Origin: Sediminibacterium sp.
GTDB taxonomy: Bacteria > Bacteroidota > Bacteroidia > Chitinophagales > Chitinophagaceae
Assembly: GCA_007280515.1 (NCBI GenBank)
Contig: QYPL01000009.1
Location: 1 to 50,173, forward strand
Reading direction: 5' to 3'
DNA: 50,173 bases
The translations under genes were made by a program, and so were the position numbers. This document shows, piece after piece, positions 27,127 to 35,004 of this stretch. The notes below the pieces were generated by a model. It was not told where the DNA came from and did no database searches. It worked only from the letters and a program-made list of their open reading frames with translations. How positions within the stretch are numbered: the first letter of the stretch is position 1; every line of letters begins with the position of its first letter.

Positions 27127-28316
27127 TAGGTATAATAAACAGTTTTATAAGGGAATCTTATTTGATACATGTCTCTTACTTTATGTAAAATAACCGTTCT
27201 TAATTCTTCAATGTTTTGTTTTTCTATGGCACTAATAAAAACGGCCTGGTTATTGGTAATACCGTTCCACTTATCTTTTAATTCAATGAGTAAATCTTGT
27301 TTGACTTCATCACTCACCCACTCATCAAAATATTTCTCTTTGTATAAATCCATTTTATTGAAAATAGTAATAATAGGTTTATCAAATGCCTTTAATTCTT
27401 GTAGTGTTTTATTCACCACACCAATTTGGTCTTCGTACTGCGCATGAGAAACATCTACTACATGTAATAACATATCGGCTTCTCTTACTTCATCTAAAGT
27501 ACTTTTAAAACTTTCTACTAAATGATGTGGCAATTTTCTAATAAAACCTACGGTGTCACTTAATAAAAAAGGTGTGTTCTCAAAAACTACTTTACGTGTA
27601 GTGGTATCAAGGGTGGCGAACAATTTATTTTCAGCAAACACTTCACTCTTGCTTACTAAATTCATAATGGTACTCTTACCTACATTGGTATAGCCCACTA
27701 GTGCTACGCGTATAAACTCTCCTCTTTCTTTTCTTTGTGTGAATGCTTGCTTATCAATTTCACCTAACCTTTTGCGTAGTAATGAAATTTTATCTTTTAC
27801 GATACGACGGTCGGTTTCAATTTCTGTTTCCCCCGGACCTCTTGATCCAATGCCCGCACCTTGTCTTTCTAAGTGTGTCCACATACCTTTTAAGCGAGGT
27901 AATATATATTGGTACTGTGCTAATTCTACTTGTACTTTAGCTTGCGCCGTTCTTGCACGCGCTGCGAATATGTCTAAGATTAAATCACTTCTGTCAATGA
28001 CTCTGCACTTTACTTCTTTTTCAATATTGGTAATTTGAGAACCCGATAATTCATCATCAAAAATAACTACGTCAATATCTTTCAGTGCCACGTATTGTTT
28101 TATTTCTTCTAGCTTACCCTTACCCACAAAAGTTCTAGAGTCGGGATGTGGTAGTCTTTGCTTGAAGGATTTTAAAGTTTTAGCGCCCGCTGTCTCCGCT
28201 AAAAAAGCTAACTCATCTAAGTATTCATCCACTTGTGCTTCAGTTTGATCTTTCTGTATTAGGCTCACTAGTACCGACTTCTCTTCCTTCTTAAATATTT
28301 TCTTTTTCTCTATCAA
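27126..28316 (-). CDS. hflX: GTPase HflX
   Basis: A 396-residue ribosome-associated GTPase. The N-terminal HflX domain covers residues ~1-190 with the glycine-rich linker GAGIGSRGPGETEIETDRR. The G domain has G1 GYTNVGKST near 209, G3 DTVGF and G4 NKMD. HflX is known to split stalled or heat-damaged 70S ribosomes. It is the first gene of a two-gene unit with the Rieske gene. Confidence 0.95.
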   Translation of the reverse strand: MIEKKKIFKKEEKSVLVSLIQKDQTEAQVDEYLDELAFLAETAGAKTLKSFKQRLPHPDSRTFVGKGKLEEIKQYVALKDIDVVIFDDELSGSQITNIEKEVKCRVIDRSDLILDIFAARARTAQAKVQVELAQYQYILPRLKGMWTHLERQGAGIGSRGPGETEIETDRRIVKDKISLLRKRLGEIDKQAFTQRKERGEFIRVALVGYTNVGKSTIMNLVSKSEVFAENKLFATLDTTTRKVVFENTPFLLSDTVGFIRKLPHHLVESFKSTLDEVREADMLLHVVDVSHAQYEDQIGVVNKTLQELKAFDKPIITIFNKMDLYKEKYFDEWVSDEVKQDLLIELKDKWNGITNNQAVFISAIEKQNIEELRTVILHKVRDMYQIRFPYKTVYYT

Positions 28317-28358
28317 CTTTATTGTTTTTACAAAGATAAGCTAATCCATTAGGTCCAT

Positions 28359-28385
28359 AAAAAAACCCTCCATAAAAGAGGGTTT
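28359..28385 (-). terminator. Terminator after the outer-membrane protein gene
   Basis: On the minus strand AAACCCTC pairs with GAGGGTTT around an AT-rich loop, followed by a T-run. It lies between the stop at 28406 and the hflX start. Confidence 0.8.
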
Positions 28386-28405
28386 AGTAAATATTATATT
28401 AATTA

Positions 28406-29146
28406 CTATAAGCCACTAATAGTGAAGCCTACAGAAAACTTATTCATCACTGGGCCATAACCATCGCGTAAAACGCCGTTTATTTGATAACCTAAGTTTA
28501 AAGAAAATACGCCATATCCACCTCTTGCTGTTAAAGCAATATCGGTTGCGTTAAAGAAGCGTTTATTTTCTTCTTTCTGAATATATCCCTTACCATTAAT
28601 TGAGGTACCAGTATTACTTACCATATTCTTTCCTTTAGAATAAGACTTTAATAAAGTACCCAACTTAAAGCCTACTGCAGCTTTCCAAGATGAACCAGGA
28701 TGTGCAGGATCGCTAAAATATCTTAACTCTACTGGAGCTTCTAAATAAATAGTGGTTACTTTAAATTTAGAAAAGTGATTTGAAAGAGAATCGATATGAC
28801 GAAAAGGTAAAGTATTCGCAATTGATTTTACATCAACGAAAGTATGGTTATCGAAGAACATATTACTTGTTCCTACACCTGCTCCAAAAGCTACACTATA
28901 ATGAGGGTTCGTTGCAAAAGGTTTGTCGTACATAAAGTACAAATTGAAATGTCGGCTAAAACCACCTCCTAACTTTACACTATCGGGGCGGCTAGTCCAA
29001 GTATCGCTACCAAATTGGAGCATAAAATGGTCGGCTGGGCGGCCTGTAAGGTCTAATTTTTTACTCCCTGTAGTGGTTGCTGTTTGGGCATTTAAAAACA
29101 TGCCAAAGAATAAAATAGAAACTGCTGATAAAATAACTTTCTTCAT
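28406..29146 (-). CDS. Outer-membrane beta-barrel protein (porin/PorT-like family)
   Basis: A 246-residue protein with a signal peptide ending FLNAQ. Alternating aromatic beta-strands (HFNLYFMYDKPF, VSVAF-type segments, then GYGVFSLNLGYQI) end in a hydrophobic C-terminal strand, KFSVGFTISGL. It should sit in the outer membrane. The exact family (OMP_b-brl_2 or PorT-like) is uncertain. It is monocistronic and divergent from the CAU tRNA. Confidence 0.78.
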   Translation of the reverse strand: MKKVILSAVSILFFGMFLNAQTATTTGSKKLDLTGRPADHFMLQFGSDTWTSRPDSVKLGGGFSRHFNLYFMYDKPFATNPHYSVAFGAGVGTSNMFFDNHTFVDVKSIANTLPFRHIDSLSNHFSKFKVTTIYLEAPVELRYFSDPAHPGSSWKAAVGFKLGTLLKSYSKGKNMVSNTGTSINGKGYIQKEENKRFFNATDIALTARGGYGVFSLNLGYQINGVLRDGYGPVMNKFSVGFTISGL

Positions 29147-29202
29147 GCCGCAAAAATAGCAGAAAAAAAGGGTAGATACCTTTAAAAAAGGTTAAAAATT
29201 AG

Positions 29203-29210
29203 TACTTTTG
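29203..29210 (+). promoter_or_regulatory. -7 box of the CAU tRNA promoter
   Basis: TACTTTTG fits TAnnTTTG exactly and ends 22 bp before the tRNA 5' end. A clear -33 TTG is not seen at the expected spacing. Confidence 0.5.
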
Positions 29211-29232
29211 CCGCCTACATCGAAAGATGCGC

Positions 29233-29306
29233 GGGCCTATAGCTCAGTTGGTTAGAGCACCTGACTCATAATCAGGGGGTCCCTGGATCATGCCCAGGTG
29301 GGCCCA
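29233..29306 (+). tRNA. tRNA with CAU anticodon (tRNA-Ile2 or elongator tRNA-Met), target of serial integration
   Basis: A 74-nt cloverleaf: acceptor GGGCCTA/TGGGCCC (one T-G wobble), D-arm GCTC/GAGC, anticodon stem CCTGA/TCAGG with loop CTCATAA, T-stem CCTGG/CCAGG, discriminator A, CCA not encoded. The T-loop is ATCATGC rather than TTCRANN, so the usual T54 and A58 appear swapped. CAU can mean Met or lysidine-modified Ile; the G1-C72 acceptor excludes initiator-like features. Its 3' half (29265-29307) recurs three times downstream. Confidence 0.9.
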
Positions 29307-29307
29307 C
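29265..29307 (+). repeat. att core A (3' half of the intact tRNA)
   Basis: A 43-nt segment from the anticodon loop to the base after the discriminator, shared with cores B, C and D. Upstream of this point the tRNA copy diverges from the other three, placing the crossover region in the anticodon loop/stem, a known tRNA att sub-location for tyrosine recombinases. Confidence 0.85.
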
Positions 29308-29327
29308 AGCCGAAAGGCAACATTATC

Positions 29328-29365
29328 AAGGGTTTATGCTGTCAAAAGCGTAGACCCTTTTTGTT
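29328..29365 (+). terminator. Terminator of the CAU tRNA
   Basis: AAGGGTTTATGC pairs with GCGTAGACCCTT (two G-T wobbles), followed by TTTTT. Variants of this hairpin follow cores B (37705) and D (40742); at core C only the left half remains. Confidence 0.85.
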
Positions 29366-29378
29366 TGGTGGATGTTCC

Positions 29379-29467
29379 GGCCAAGTTTGGGCCAGGTTTT
29401 GTGTTTTTAGAGGGAAAACAGGGGTGAATAGAGGTGAAGGGGTGGAATATGTGGGACCTGATTAAAT
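29379..29467. repeat. Right arm of element 1 with paired GGCCARGTT repeats
   Basis: GGCCAAGTTT followed by GGGCCAGGTTTTG, then a G/A-rich stretch to CCTGATTAAA. It is closely matched at 37745-37833 (about nine in ten bases by eye). The short direct repeats resemble arm-type integrase sites. The rest of the spacer to 29646 shows no gene. Confidence 0.7.
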
Positions 29468-29646
29468 ATGGTTTGGAGGAGGGTATTCATTTATCAAATA
29501 TTAAACTTACCTTTTTAGAGTAAATCACCAACTCTATTGCAATTCTAACGCAACAGCTCTATTTACAATTCTTGTAATCACTATCATTCCTTAGACTCTT
29601 ATTTAATCATTGAGATGGACTATCATCTATTTCTAAACCAACACGT

Positions 29647-30135
29647 ATGAAAAAATACATATTAATAGCTATTACATCTATATCCTTATTTGCATGTAAT
29701 CAAAAGGCTACACAAAATGACTTAACTGCTTTTAACAAAAACCTAGTTGTTGCAAAACAATTCATTGATGTTTTCACTACAAAAGATAGCACCAAAGAGG
29801 CCTCTTTATTAGCTGATAATTTTACATTTGACGCCACAGAAATTGGAAAAGATTCTCTTTCTAAAGAAGATTTATTGAAAGGTGACAGAGAAATTATGAG
29901 AACATTTAATGATATTAAATTAGAAAATGCCGATTATTACCCTGGCGTTGATTCTAGCTATAAGATTAGTTCTGAAGTAAGAGTGTATGGCACATGGGTG
30001 AGCAAATTTGCTAGTACAGGAAAAATATCAAGAATGAAATACTATGCAATATTTAAATTTAATGACGCAGGATTAATCACTAATCTTGAAGAGCGTTGCA
30101 ATCTTGCCGATATGAGTAAGCAATTAGATAACTAA
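29647..30135 (+). CDS. SnoaL-like lipoprotein (element 1 cargo)
   Basis: A 162-residue lipoprotein with lipobox SLFAC (Cys17 predicted lipidated). The mature part is a small alpha+beta barrel of the NTF2/SnoaL type (LVVAKQFIDVFTTKDSTKEA, RMKYYAIFKFNDAGLITNLE). It has the same domain architecture as the lipoprotein at 16395-16895 but is not closely similar. It is likely outer- or inner-membrane anchored in the periplasm. A terminator hairpin follows at 30201-30233. Confidence 0.78.
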   Translation: MKKYILIAITSISLFACNQKATQNDLTAFNKNLVVAKQFIDVFTTKDSTKEASLLADNFTFDATEIGKDSLSKEDLLKGDREIMRTFNDIKLENADYYPGVDSSYKISSEVRVYGTWVSKFASTGKISRMKYYAIFKFNDAGLITNLEERCNLADMSKQLDN

Positions 30136-30200
30136 TCTTAAAAAATTTATAAACTTATTGATGAAATAGTTTTTTTGATTTTTAAGTTTTTATTTTTGAT

Positions 30201-30233
30201 AGGGACTCTTAGTAATAAGGGTCCCTTTTTTTA
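30201..30233 (+). terminator. Terminator after the SnoaL-like lipoprotein
   Basis: AGGGAC pairs with GTCCCT, followed by a seven-base T-run, 65 bp after the stop codon. Confidence 0.75.
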
Positions 30234-30234
30234 A

Positions 30235-30441
30235 CTACTTTTTTATAAGCGTTTTTAGGTTGGATAAAATAATCCCCATAGTGGCAGGGCCAATACTCAT
30301 ACCAATTAGGTACTCACTATATGGAATATTTTTACTTAGATCAAAAAAGCTGGGCTTAATAATATAACCTAAGGCGTCCTGCGATAAACCTAAAACAAAT
30401 TTAGGACCCTTATTATTCGTTAATTCTTTAGTTATTTTTCA
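30235..30441 (-). pseudogene. C-terminal tail of a neutral-ceramidase-like protein
   Basis: A minus-strand open stretch ending with TAG at 30235-30237 reads GPKFVLGLSQDALGYIIKPS, then IPYSEYLIGMSIGPATMGII. This resembles the end of neutral/alkaline ceramidase-type hydrolases (a GLxxDExGYI block, then a Y/E...S..GP block). No start codon and no upstream part exist; the DUF1566 gene stop lies 14 bp away. It is a truncated gene end. Family assignment is tentative. Confidence 0.45.
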
Positions 30442-30454
30442 AATTACTTTATTA

Positions 30455-31978
30455 TTAAAATGATCGAATTGGACGAACACTAAAAGTGGTACTCTTGTCA
30501 TTGGCAGTTTGAAAACCATTGTCAAAAATTTGAGAGCATGCATTGTATTTACCTGTTTCAGTAGAACTCCAATAGCAAACTTCTCTAAAACCTCCAATGG
30601 CTTTCATTTGTAAAAACAATTTATTCAATTCGTCTTTGCTGGGCAAATACCAATCATCATATCCACCTTGATTTAAATTACTGCATAATGTAGCAGCATT
30701 TCCTGTCACAGAACATCCCGAACTAATATCTATCGTATTTTGGCCACCTGTACCTATTGAAGAACGGCCTGCAAGGAATTTATCATTGCATCCCCAGGCC
30801 ACTTCACTAGGAAGATCGGCCACTGCCGCAATAATTCCATGCTGTACATTGGCATCATAACCAGGGTCTGATGGGGTTAATAGATAAGCAATTTTACCCC
30901 CTTTGTAGTTCAGCCCAATTTTTAAAGTTTGAACTGCTTCCATTTCATTTTTACTTTTTGCTGCATCACCCATAGCAGCCATCTCCTCCATAGGTATTTC
31001 TCTTACATAAATATTTCTATAGTAGGCAAGCGTACCATGTGCTTGTAATTCAATTTGTTCTTTTTCAAAAATAGGAATACTGCGATCCCAATAATTTTCA
31101 AATGTGAGGTTGTCAACAGTTAAAAGGCCGTTTAAATAAACAGTTACTTTATCCCCTTTCATGATGATATGAAAATTATTCCATTGTCCCACTTTATTAT
31201 CTGCATATACCAAGGGCATACTTTTGTTCTTTAGATTATTATACAAACCACCAGATCCCACTTGAGCACCCACTTGACGGTTCACAGAGTCCCAAATTTG
31301 CACTTGAGGACTTCCTCTTAAATAAATACCTGCATCTCCTTTTTCAGCTATTTTCCAATCTACAAACAATTCAAAATTGCCATATTTTTTTTCAGTGACT
31401 ATATTATCGCCATGTCCTTGAAATGCCAATAAGCCATTTTTTACTTGCCAGTCTTTTTGCATTTGTTCATTGGCAATTTTTTCTGCTGCTTTTAAATCAG
31501 CCGCAGACATTTTATTTCTTTCAATGGGGTTAGCCACCAAGCCTTTCCATCCTGTCAAATCTTTTTCATTAAATAAATTTTCAAATCCATCATTGAAAGA
31601 AGCACTGCTCATTTGTTGCGTAAGTTTACTTTGCAGTAGTGCACCCTCTTTCCCTTTTAAAAGAGGCAAGGCCTTTACTAAAATTTCTCTTACTGCAGGT
31701 CCTTTTATATTTTTTTCGTTTAAGGCTAATTTTGCCACCAATGTTGCCGCTACTTTATTTACAGCTTCGTCATTTAATGATTTACTTATAAACATAAAAC
31801 TTATAAAACTAGGAACGATAGAAGCCTCTTTAAGTATATTTCTTTTTTCATTTACATTTTTTGCATTTCCCATTTGGTCTTGCAAAACAAGTAAGCGCTG
31901 CACATTTGATTTCTGCGCATTACTGTTAAGTACAAAAAGAAAGATCGAAATGATTGAAAAGATTAATTTATTTTTCAT
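30455..31978 (-). CDS. Secreted DUF1080 (3-keto-disaccharide hydrolase-like) protein with C-terminal DUF1566 domain
   Basis: A 507-residue protein with a signal peptide ending NSNAQ. Residues ~25-125 are helical and unassigned. Residues ~130-335 are DUF1080 (FENLFNEKDLTGWKGLV, FELFVDWKIAEKGDAGIYLR, VTVYLNGLLTVDNLTF). The C-terminal ~150 residues are a DUF1566/Lcl-type domain (GGYDDWYLPSKDELNKLF, CYWSSTE, ending FSVRPIRSF). DUF1080 enzymes act on 3-keto-glycosides and are glucanase-like. Joining it to a DUF1566 domain is unusual. It is convergent with the SnoaL gene side of element 1. Confidence 0.82.
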   Translation of the reverse strand: MKNKLIFSIISIFLFVLNSNAQKSNVQRLLVLQDQMGNAKNVNEKRNILKEASIVPSFISFMFISKSLNDEAVNKVAATLVAKLALNEKNIKGPAVREILVKALPLLKGKEGALLQSKLTQQMSSASFNDGFENLFNEKDLTGWKGLVANPIERNKMSAADLKAAEKIANEQMQKDWQVKNGLLAFQGHGDNIVTEKKYGNFELFVDWKIAEKGDAGIYLRGSPQVQIWDSVNRQVGAQVGSGGLYNNLKNKSMPLVYADNKVGQWNNFHIIMKGDKVTVYLNGLLTVDNLTFENYWDRSIPIFEKEQIELQAHGTLAYYRNIYVREIPMEEMAAMGDAAKSKNEMEAVQTLKIGLNYKGGKIAYLLTPSDPGYDANVQHGIIAAVADLPSEVAWGCNDKFLAGRSSIGTGGQNTIDISSGCSVTGNAATLCSNLNQGGYDDWYLPSKDELNKLFLQMKAIGGFREVCYWSSTETGKYNACSQIFDNGFQTANDKSTTFSVRPIRSF

Positions 31979-32148
31979 ATTTATTAATTTTATTATACAA
32001 TCTAAAGAATTCCATGGAATTGAAAAAGTATTTTTTGAGAATATTAAGGTCTTGATTTACAATACGTTACATTTTCATAAAACGGGAATCAACATTGTTT
32101 CACTATGGAGGATTAAAAGCATTACCTTGAAATATAAATAATTAAAAT

Positions 32149-33990
32149 ATGAAAAAGATATACCTTTTTTTATTATTGATAAACCAAGTTCCTAATGCAT
32201 TCTATGCACAGGCGCCAATAAAAAATTATACTAAACATTCCTACATGATACCAATGCGTGATGGCATAAAACTTTTCACGACAGTATTAACACCCAATGA
32301 TGCAGTACAATCAAGTCCATTTTTAATTCAAAGAACGCCTTACGGAGCAGATATTCCATTACCTAATAACGACAGCGTAATTGCTGTAAATAAAATGGGG
32401 TCTGTTAAGCCCATGGCAAGTGAAGGTTACATTTTTGTTTATCAGGATATGCGTGGTAAATTTAAAAGTCAGGGTACATTCGAAATGACACGCCCATTGT
32501 ATCATTTAAAAGATAAGACTAAAACAGATGAAAGTACAGATGCCTATGACGCTATAGATTGGTTAATAAAAAATATTCCAAATAATAATGGTAAAGCTGG
32601 TATTGATGGAGTCTCTTATCCAGGTTATTTGGCACTAGATGCTTCAGTAGATCCACATCCTGCTCTTAAAGCAAGTTCGCCACAGGCATCTCCAGCTGAC
32701 ATGTTTATTGGAGATGATTTTCATCACAATGGCGCTTTTCGTTTAAGCTATGGCTTTGAATATAGCTATTTATTAGAAAACGATGCAACTACCAGTAGTG
32801 ATTTCCCTTTTTCACAATACGACTTGTATGATTGGTATTTAAAATTAGGCTCATTAAAAAATGTAAACGAAAAATATTATCATAATCGATTACCTTCTTG
32901 GAATGATTTTGCAAATCATCCAAACTATGATTGGTTTTGGCAGAAAGCTTCTACACTTAATTCAATACATAAAGCAGAAATTCCGACTATGCATGTTGGT
33001 GGTTATTTTGATCAAGAAGACTTAAATGGTCCACAAGTTCAATATGCCCATATGGAAAAGCAGGATGCGGCTAATAATAATTTTATAGTGCTGGGGCCAT
33101 GGAATCATGGAGGCTGGAAAGGTTCAAAAGGAGATAGTTTAGGTAAAATAAGTTTTGAAAGTAAAACTGCGGTATGGTTCCAAGCTTACGAAAAAGCTTG
33201 GTTTGATTACTGGTTAAAAGGCATAGGTGATGGTAATTTTAAAGAAGCCAATTGCTTTCAAACAGGCAGTAACGTTTGGAAAAATTATGATACTTGGCCT
33301 CCTAAACAAGCTGTTTTACAAAAACTTTATTGCGATATCAATAATAAAGCAAGTTTCAGTAAACCTAAATCATTAACGTCTTCTATTAGTTATATAAGTG
33401 ATCCAGCACACCCTGTTCCTTATCGTACACTTCCTATAGAAGCCACTTACGGCGAAGGAAGTAGATGGTACCCATGGCAAACAGAGGATCAGAGGTTTGT
33501 TAGTACTAGATCTGACGTTGTAAACTTTGTAATGGATAGTATAACTGAAGATTTAACCGTAACCGGAAAAATAACTGCACATATTTTTGCAAGTACAACA
33601 GGAACTGACGCTGATTTTATTGTTAAACTAATAGATGTTTATCCAGATTTTAACCAACCTGATAAATCTATGAGTGGTTTTCAATTGCCGGTTGCGATGG
33701 AGGTATTACGAGGTCGATTTAGAAAAAGTTTAGAAAACCCAACTCCCTTAATACCAGGTAAAGCTGAAGAATTTGCGATGGACTTACATACAATAAATCA
33801 TAGTTTTCTCAAAGGGCATAAAATAATGATACAAATACAAAGTACTTGGTTCCCACTGATAGACAGAAATCCACAAAAATTTGTACCAAATATTTTTTAT
33901 GCGGATGAAAAAGATTTTATAAAAGCTACACAAACAATATATTGCAACAAAGTTCTTTCAAGTTATATAGAGTTGCCAATAATTTTATAA
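32149..33990 (+). CDS. CocE/NonD-family hydrolase (X-Pro dipeptidyl-peptidase-like)
   Basis: A 613-residue secreted alpha/beta hydrolase with a signal peptide ending FYAQ. Nucleophile elbow GIDGVSYPGYLALDAS (Ser in GxSYxG) near residue 165, candidate Asp in GTDADFIVKLIDVYPD, candidate His in INHSFLKGHK. A jelly-roll C-terminal domain is present as in CocE and glutaryl-7-ACA acylases. It hydrolyses amides or esters; the substrate is unknown. It is complete and probably the most functional cargo of element 1. A terminator lies at 34075-34106. Confidence 0.9.
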   Translation: MKKIYLFLLLINQVPNAFYAQAPIKNYTKHSYMIPMRDGIKLFTTVLTPNDAVQSSPFLIQRTPYGADIPLPNNDSVIAVNKMGSVKPMASEGYIFVYQDMRGKFKSQGTFEMTRPLYHLKDKTKTDESTDAYDAIDWLIKNIPNNNGKAGIDGVSYPGYLALDASVDPHPALKASSPQASPADMFIGDDFHHNGAFRLSYGFEYSYLLENDATTSSDFPFSQYDLYDWYLKLGSLKNVNEKYYHNRLPSWNDFANHPNYDWFWQKASTLNSIHKAEIPTMHVGGYFDQEDLNGPQVQYAHMEKQDAANNNFIVLGPWNHGGWKGSKGDSLGKISFESKTAVWFQAYEKAWFDYWLKGIGDGNFKEANCFQTGSNVWKNYDTWPPKQAVLQKLYCDINNKASFSKPKSLTSSISYISDPAHPVPYRTLPIEATYGEGSRWYPWQTEDQRFVSTRSDVVNFVMDSITEDLTVTGKITAHIFASTTGTDADFIVKLIDVYPDFNQPDKSMSGFQLPVAMEVLRGRFRKSLENPTPLIPGKAEEFAMDLHTINHSFLKGHKIMIQIQSTWFPLIDRNPQKFVPNIFYADEKDFIKATQTIYCNKVLSSYIELPIIL

Positions 33991-34074
33991 TTAAAAAAGA
34001 GAGTCTACTAAAATAATAATTTCTGCATGTCCGTCGTTAAAAAAATGTAGTCTTTAAATTTGAAAAATACAACT

Positions 34075-34106
34075 GAGACCTCTAGCAATAGGGGTCTCTT
34101 TTTTTT
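34075..34106 (+). terminator. Terminator downstream of the CocE-type gene
   Basis: GAGACC pairs with GGTCTC, followed by an eight-base T-run. Confidence 0.75.
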
Positions 34107-34110
34107 CGAA

Positions 34111-34193
34111 ACCTCACGCAAACCTCACGCAGAAACAACATAGGACCCACGATTTAACGTAAGTCCTTGATTTTCATGTAGCGAGACCGGGAT
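34111..34193. repeat. Arm-like direct repeats and a tRNA-3'-end-like core
   Basis: ACCTCACGCA occurs twice, 11 bp apart (34111-34120, 34122-34131). About 50 bp on is GTAGCGAGACCGGGAT (34178-34193), which on the minus strand reads as the end of a tRNA T-stem plus the 3' acceptor strand (CCCGG TCTCGCT A C). This looks like the end of a different integrative element that used another tRNA gene. The recombinase begins right after. Confidence 0.5.
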
Positions 34194-34211
34194 ATTGTTT
34201 AAAAATGGAAT

Positions 34212-34382
34212 TCACCTTTTCCCTGTAAATAAACTCAATAGCAAACTAATAATACCCCTACCCACTTTCCTCTCCAATCCTGACTGTGTGGTTGGAATTC
34301 CAGTTTGACGAGCAAAACGTTGTTTCGCAGCAGATATACCCAATGCTCTTTTCCATGAGAATGAGAAACCGTATTTAGACAT
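34212..34382 (-). CDS. Small conserved-type protein next to the tyrosine recombinase (56 aa)
   Basis: ORF of 56 residues, ATG at 34380-34382 and TGA at 34212-34214. It starts MSKYGFSFSWKRALGISAAK and is basic, with a short hydrophobic segment near the end (GIISLLLSLF). Small proteins with this kind of start are recalled beside ~190-residue recombinases in Bacteroidota, which supports reality; function is unknown. It lies 41 bp downstream of the recombinase on the same strand, so probably one transcript. Confidence 0.65.
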   Translation of the reverse strand: MSKYGFSFSWKRALGISAAKQRFARQTGIPTTQSGLERKVGRGIISLLLSLFTGKR

Positions 34383-34423
34383 GATTGAATATTTTAAGTA
34401 ATTTAATGAATAATGTTCATTTT

Positions 34424-35002
34424 TTATAATTTCAATGAATCGTAAATCGATTCAATTTCCGAATTCCTAACTCCCAGGTATCTCTTTGTTGTAATGGGGG
34501 AACTGTGGTTAAAGAGTTCCATAAGTAAGATGATAGATTCATTTGAGTAGTTGTTTAACTTCAATGCTCTATTCCCAAGCGTCTTTCTAAACATGTGACT
34601 ACTCACGTTACCTTCTAAATGAATATCATACTTGTGAAGTAATTCCTTGAGTTTTACATTCACATAACTTTTATCAATAGGTTTGGTGCCGTACTTATTT
34701 ACAAAGATGAATTGATCATCATCTGCAACATTCATTTTAAGTTTAATCCTTTCAACGATGTCTTTTAAATCTGAGTTGATTTTAATTCTTCTATCCTTCT
34801 TGGTTTTCTTTTCAATGATATTCAAAAATTCAGTTCCAATGAATTGATTGAATTTTAATTGTAGTAAATCACTTACTCTAAGTCCTGTGAATACTCCAAC
34901 GGATATCAATAGACAGAACTTATATTCTCCATCTCTTTCTAATTTCGAGATCAATGACTTGAATTGATCCCATTCCATACTAGTGGAAGCAGGATGGAAC
35001 AT
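34424..35002 (-). CDS. Tyrosine recombinase, catalytic domain only (192 aa)
   Basis: Complete catalytic set: Arg42 in TGLRVSDLL, Lys in the KKTKKDRRIKI beta-hairpin, His136 and Arg139 in SSHMFRKT, His166 in LFNHSSP, and nucleophile Tyr175 in TKRYLG. It lacks the N-terminal core-binding and arm-binding domains of phage-type integrases (usually 300-420 residues). It is in the nested segment of element 1, not at an element end. Whether it acts on the CAU-tRNA sites is unknown. Confidence 0.88.
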   Translation of the reverse strand: MFHPASTSMEWDQFKSLISKLERDGEYKFCLLISVGVFTGLRVSDLLQLKFNQFIGTEFLNIIEKKTKKDRRIKINSDLKDIVERIKLKMNVADDDQFIFVNKYGTKPIDKSYVNVKLKELLHKYDIHLEGNVSSHMFRKTLGNRALKLNNYSNESIILLMELFNHSSPITTKRYLGVRNSEIESIYDSLKL

Positions 35003-35004
35003 TT

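Noticed and set aside
34424..35002. Assuming this recombinase built the tRNA(CAU) array
   Set aside because: It is internal to element 1, has its own adjacent arm-like repeats and a different tRNA-end-like core, and lacks an arm-binding domain.
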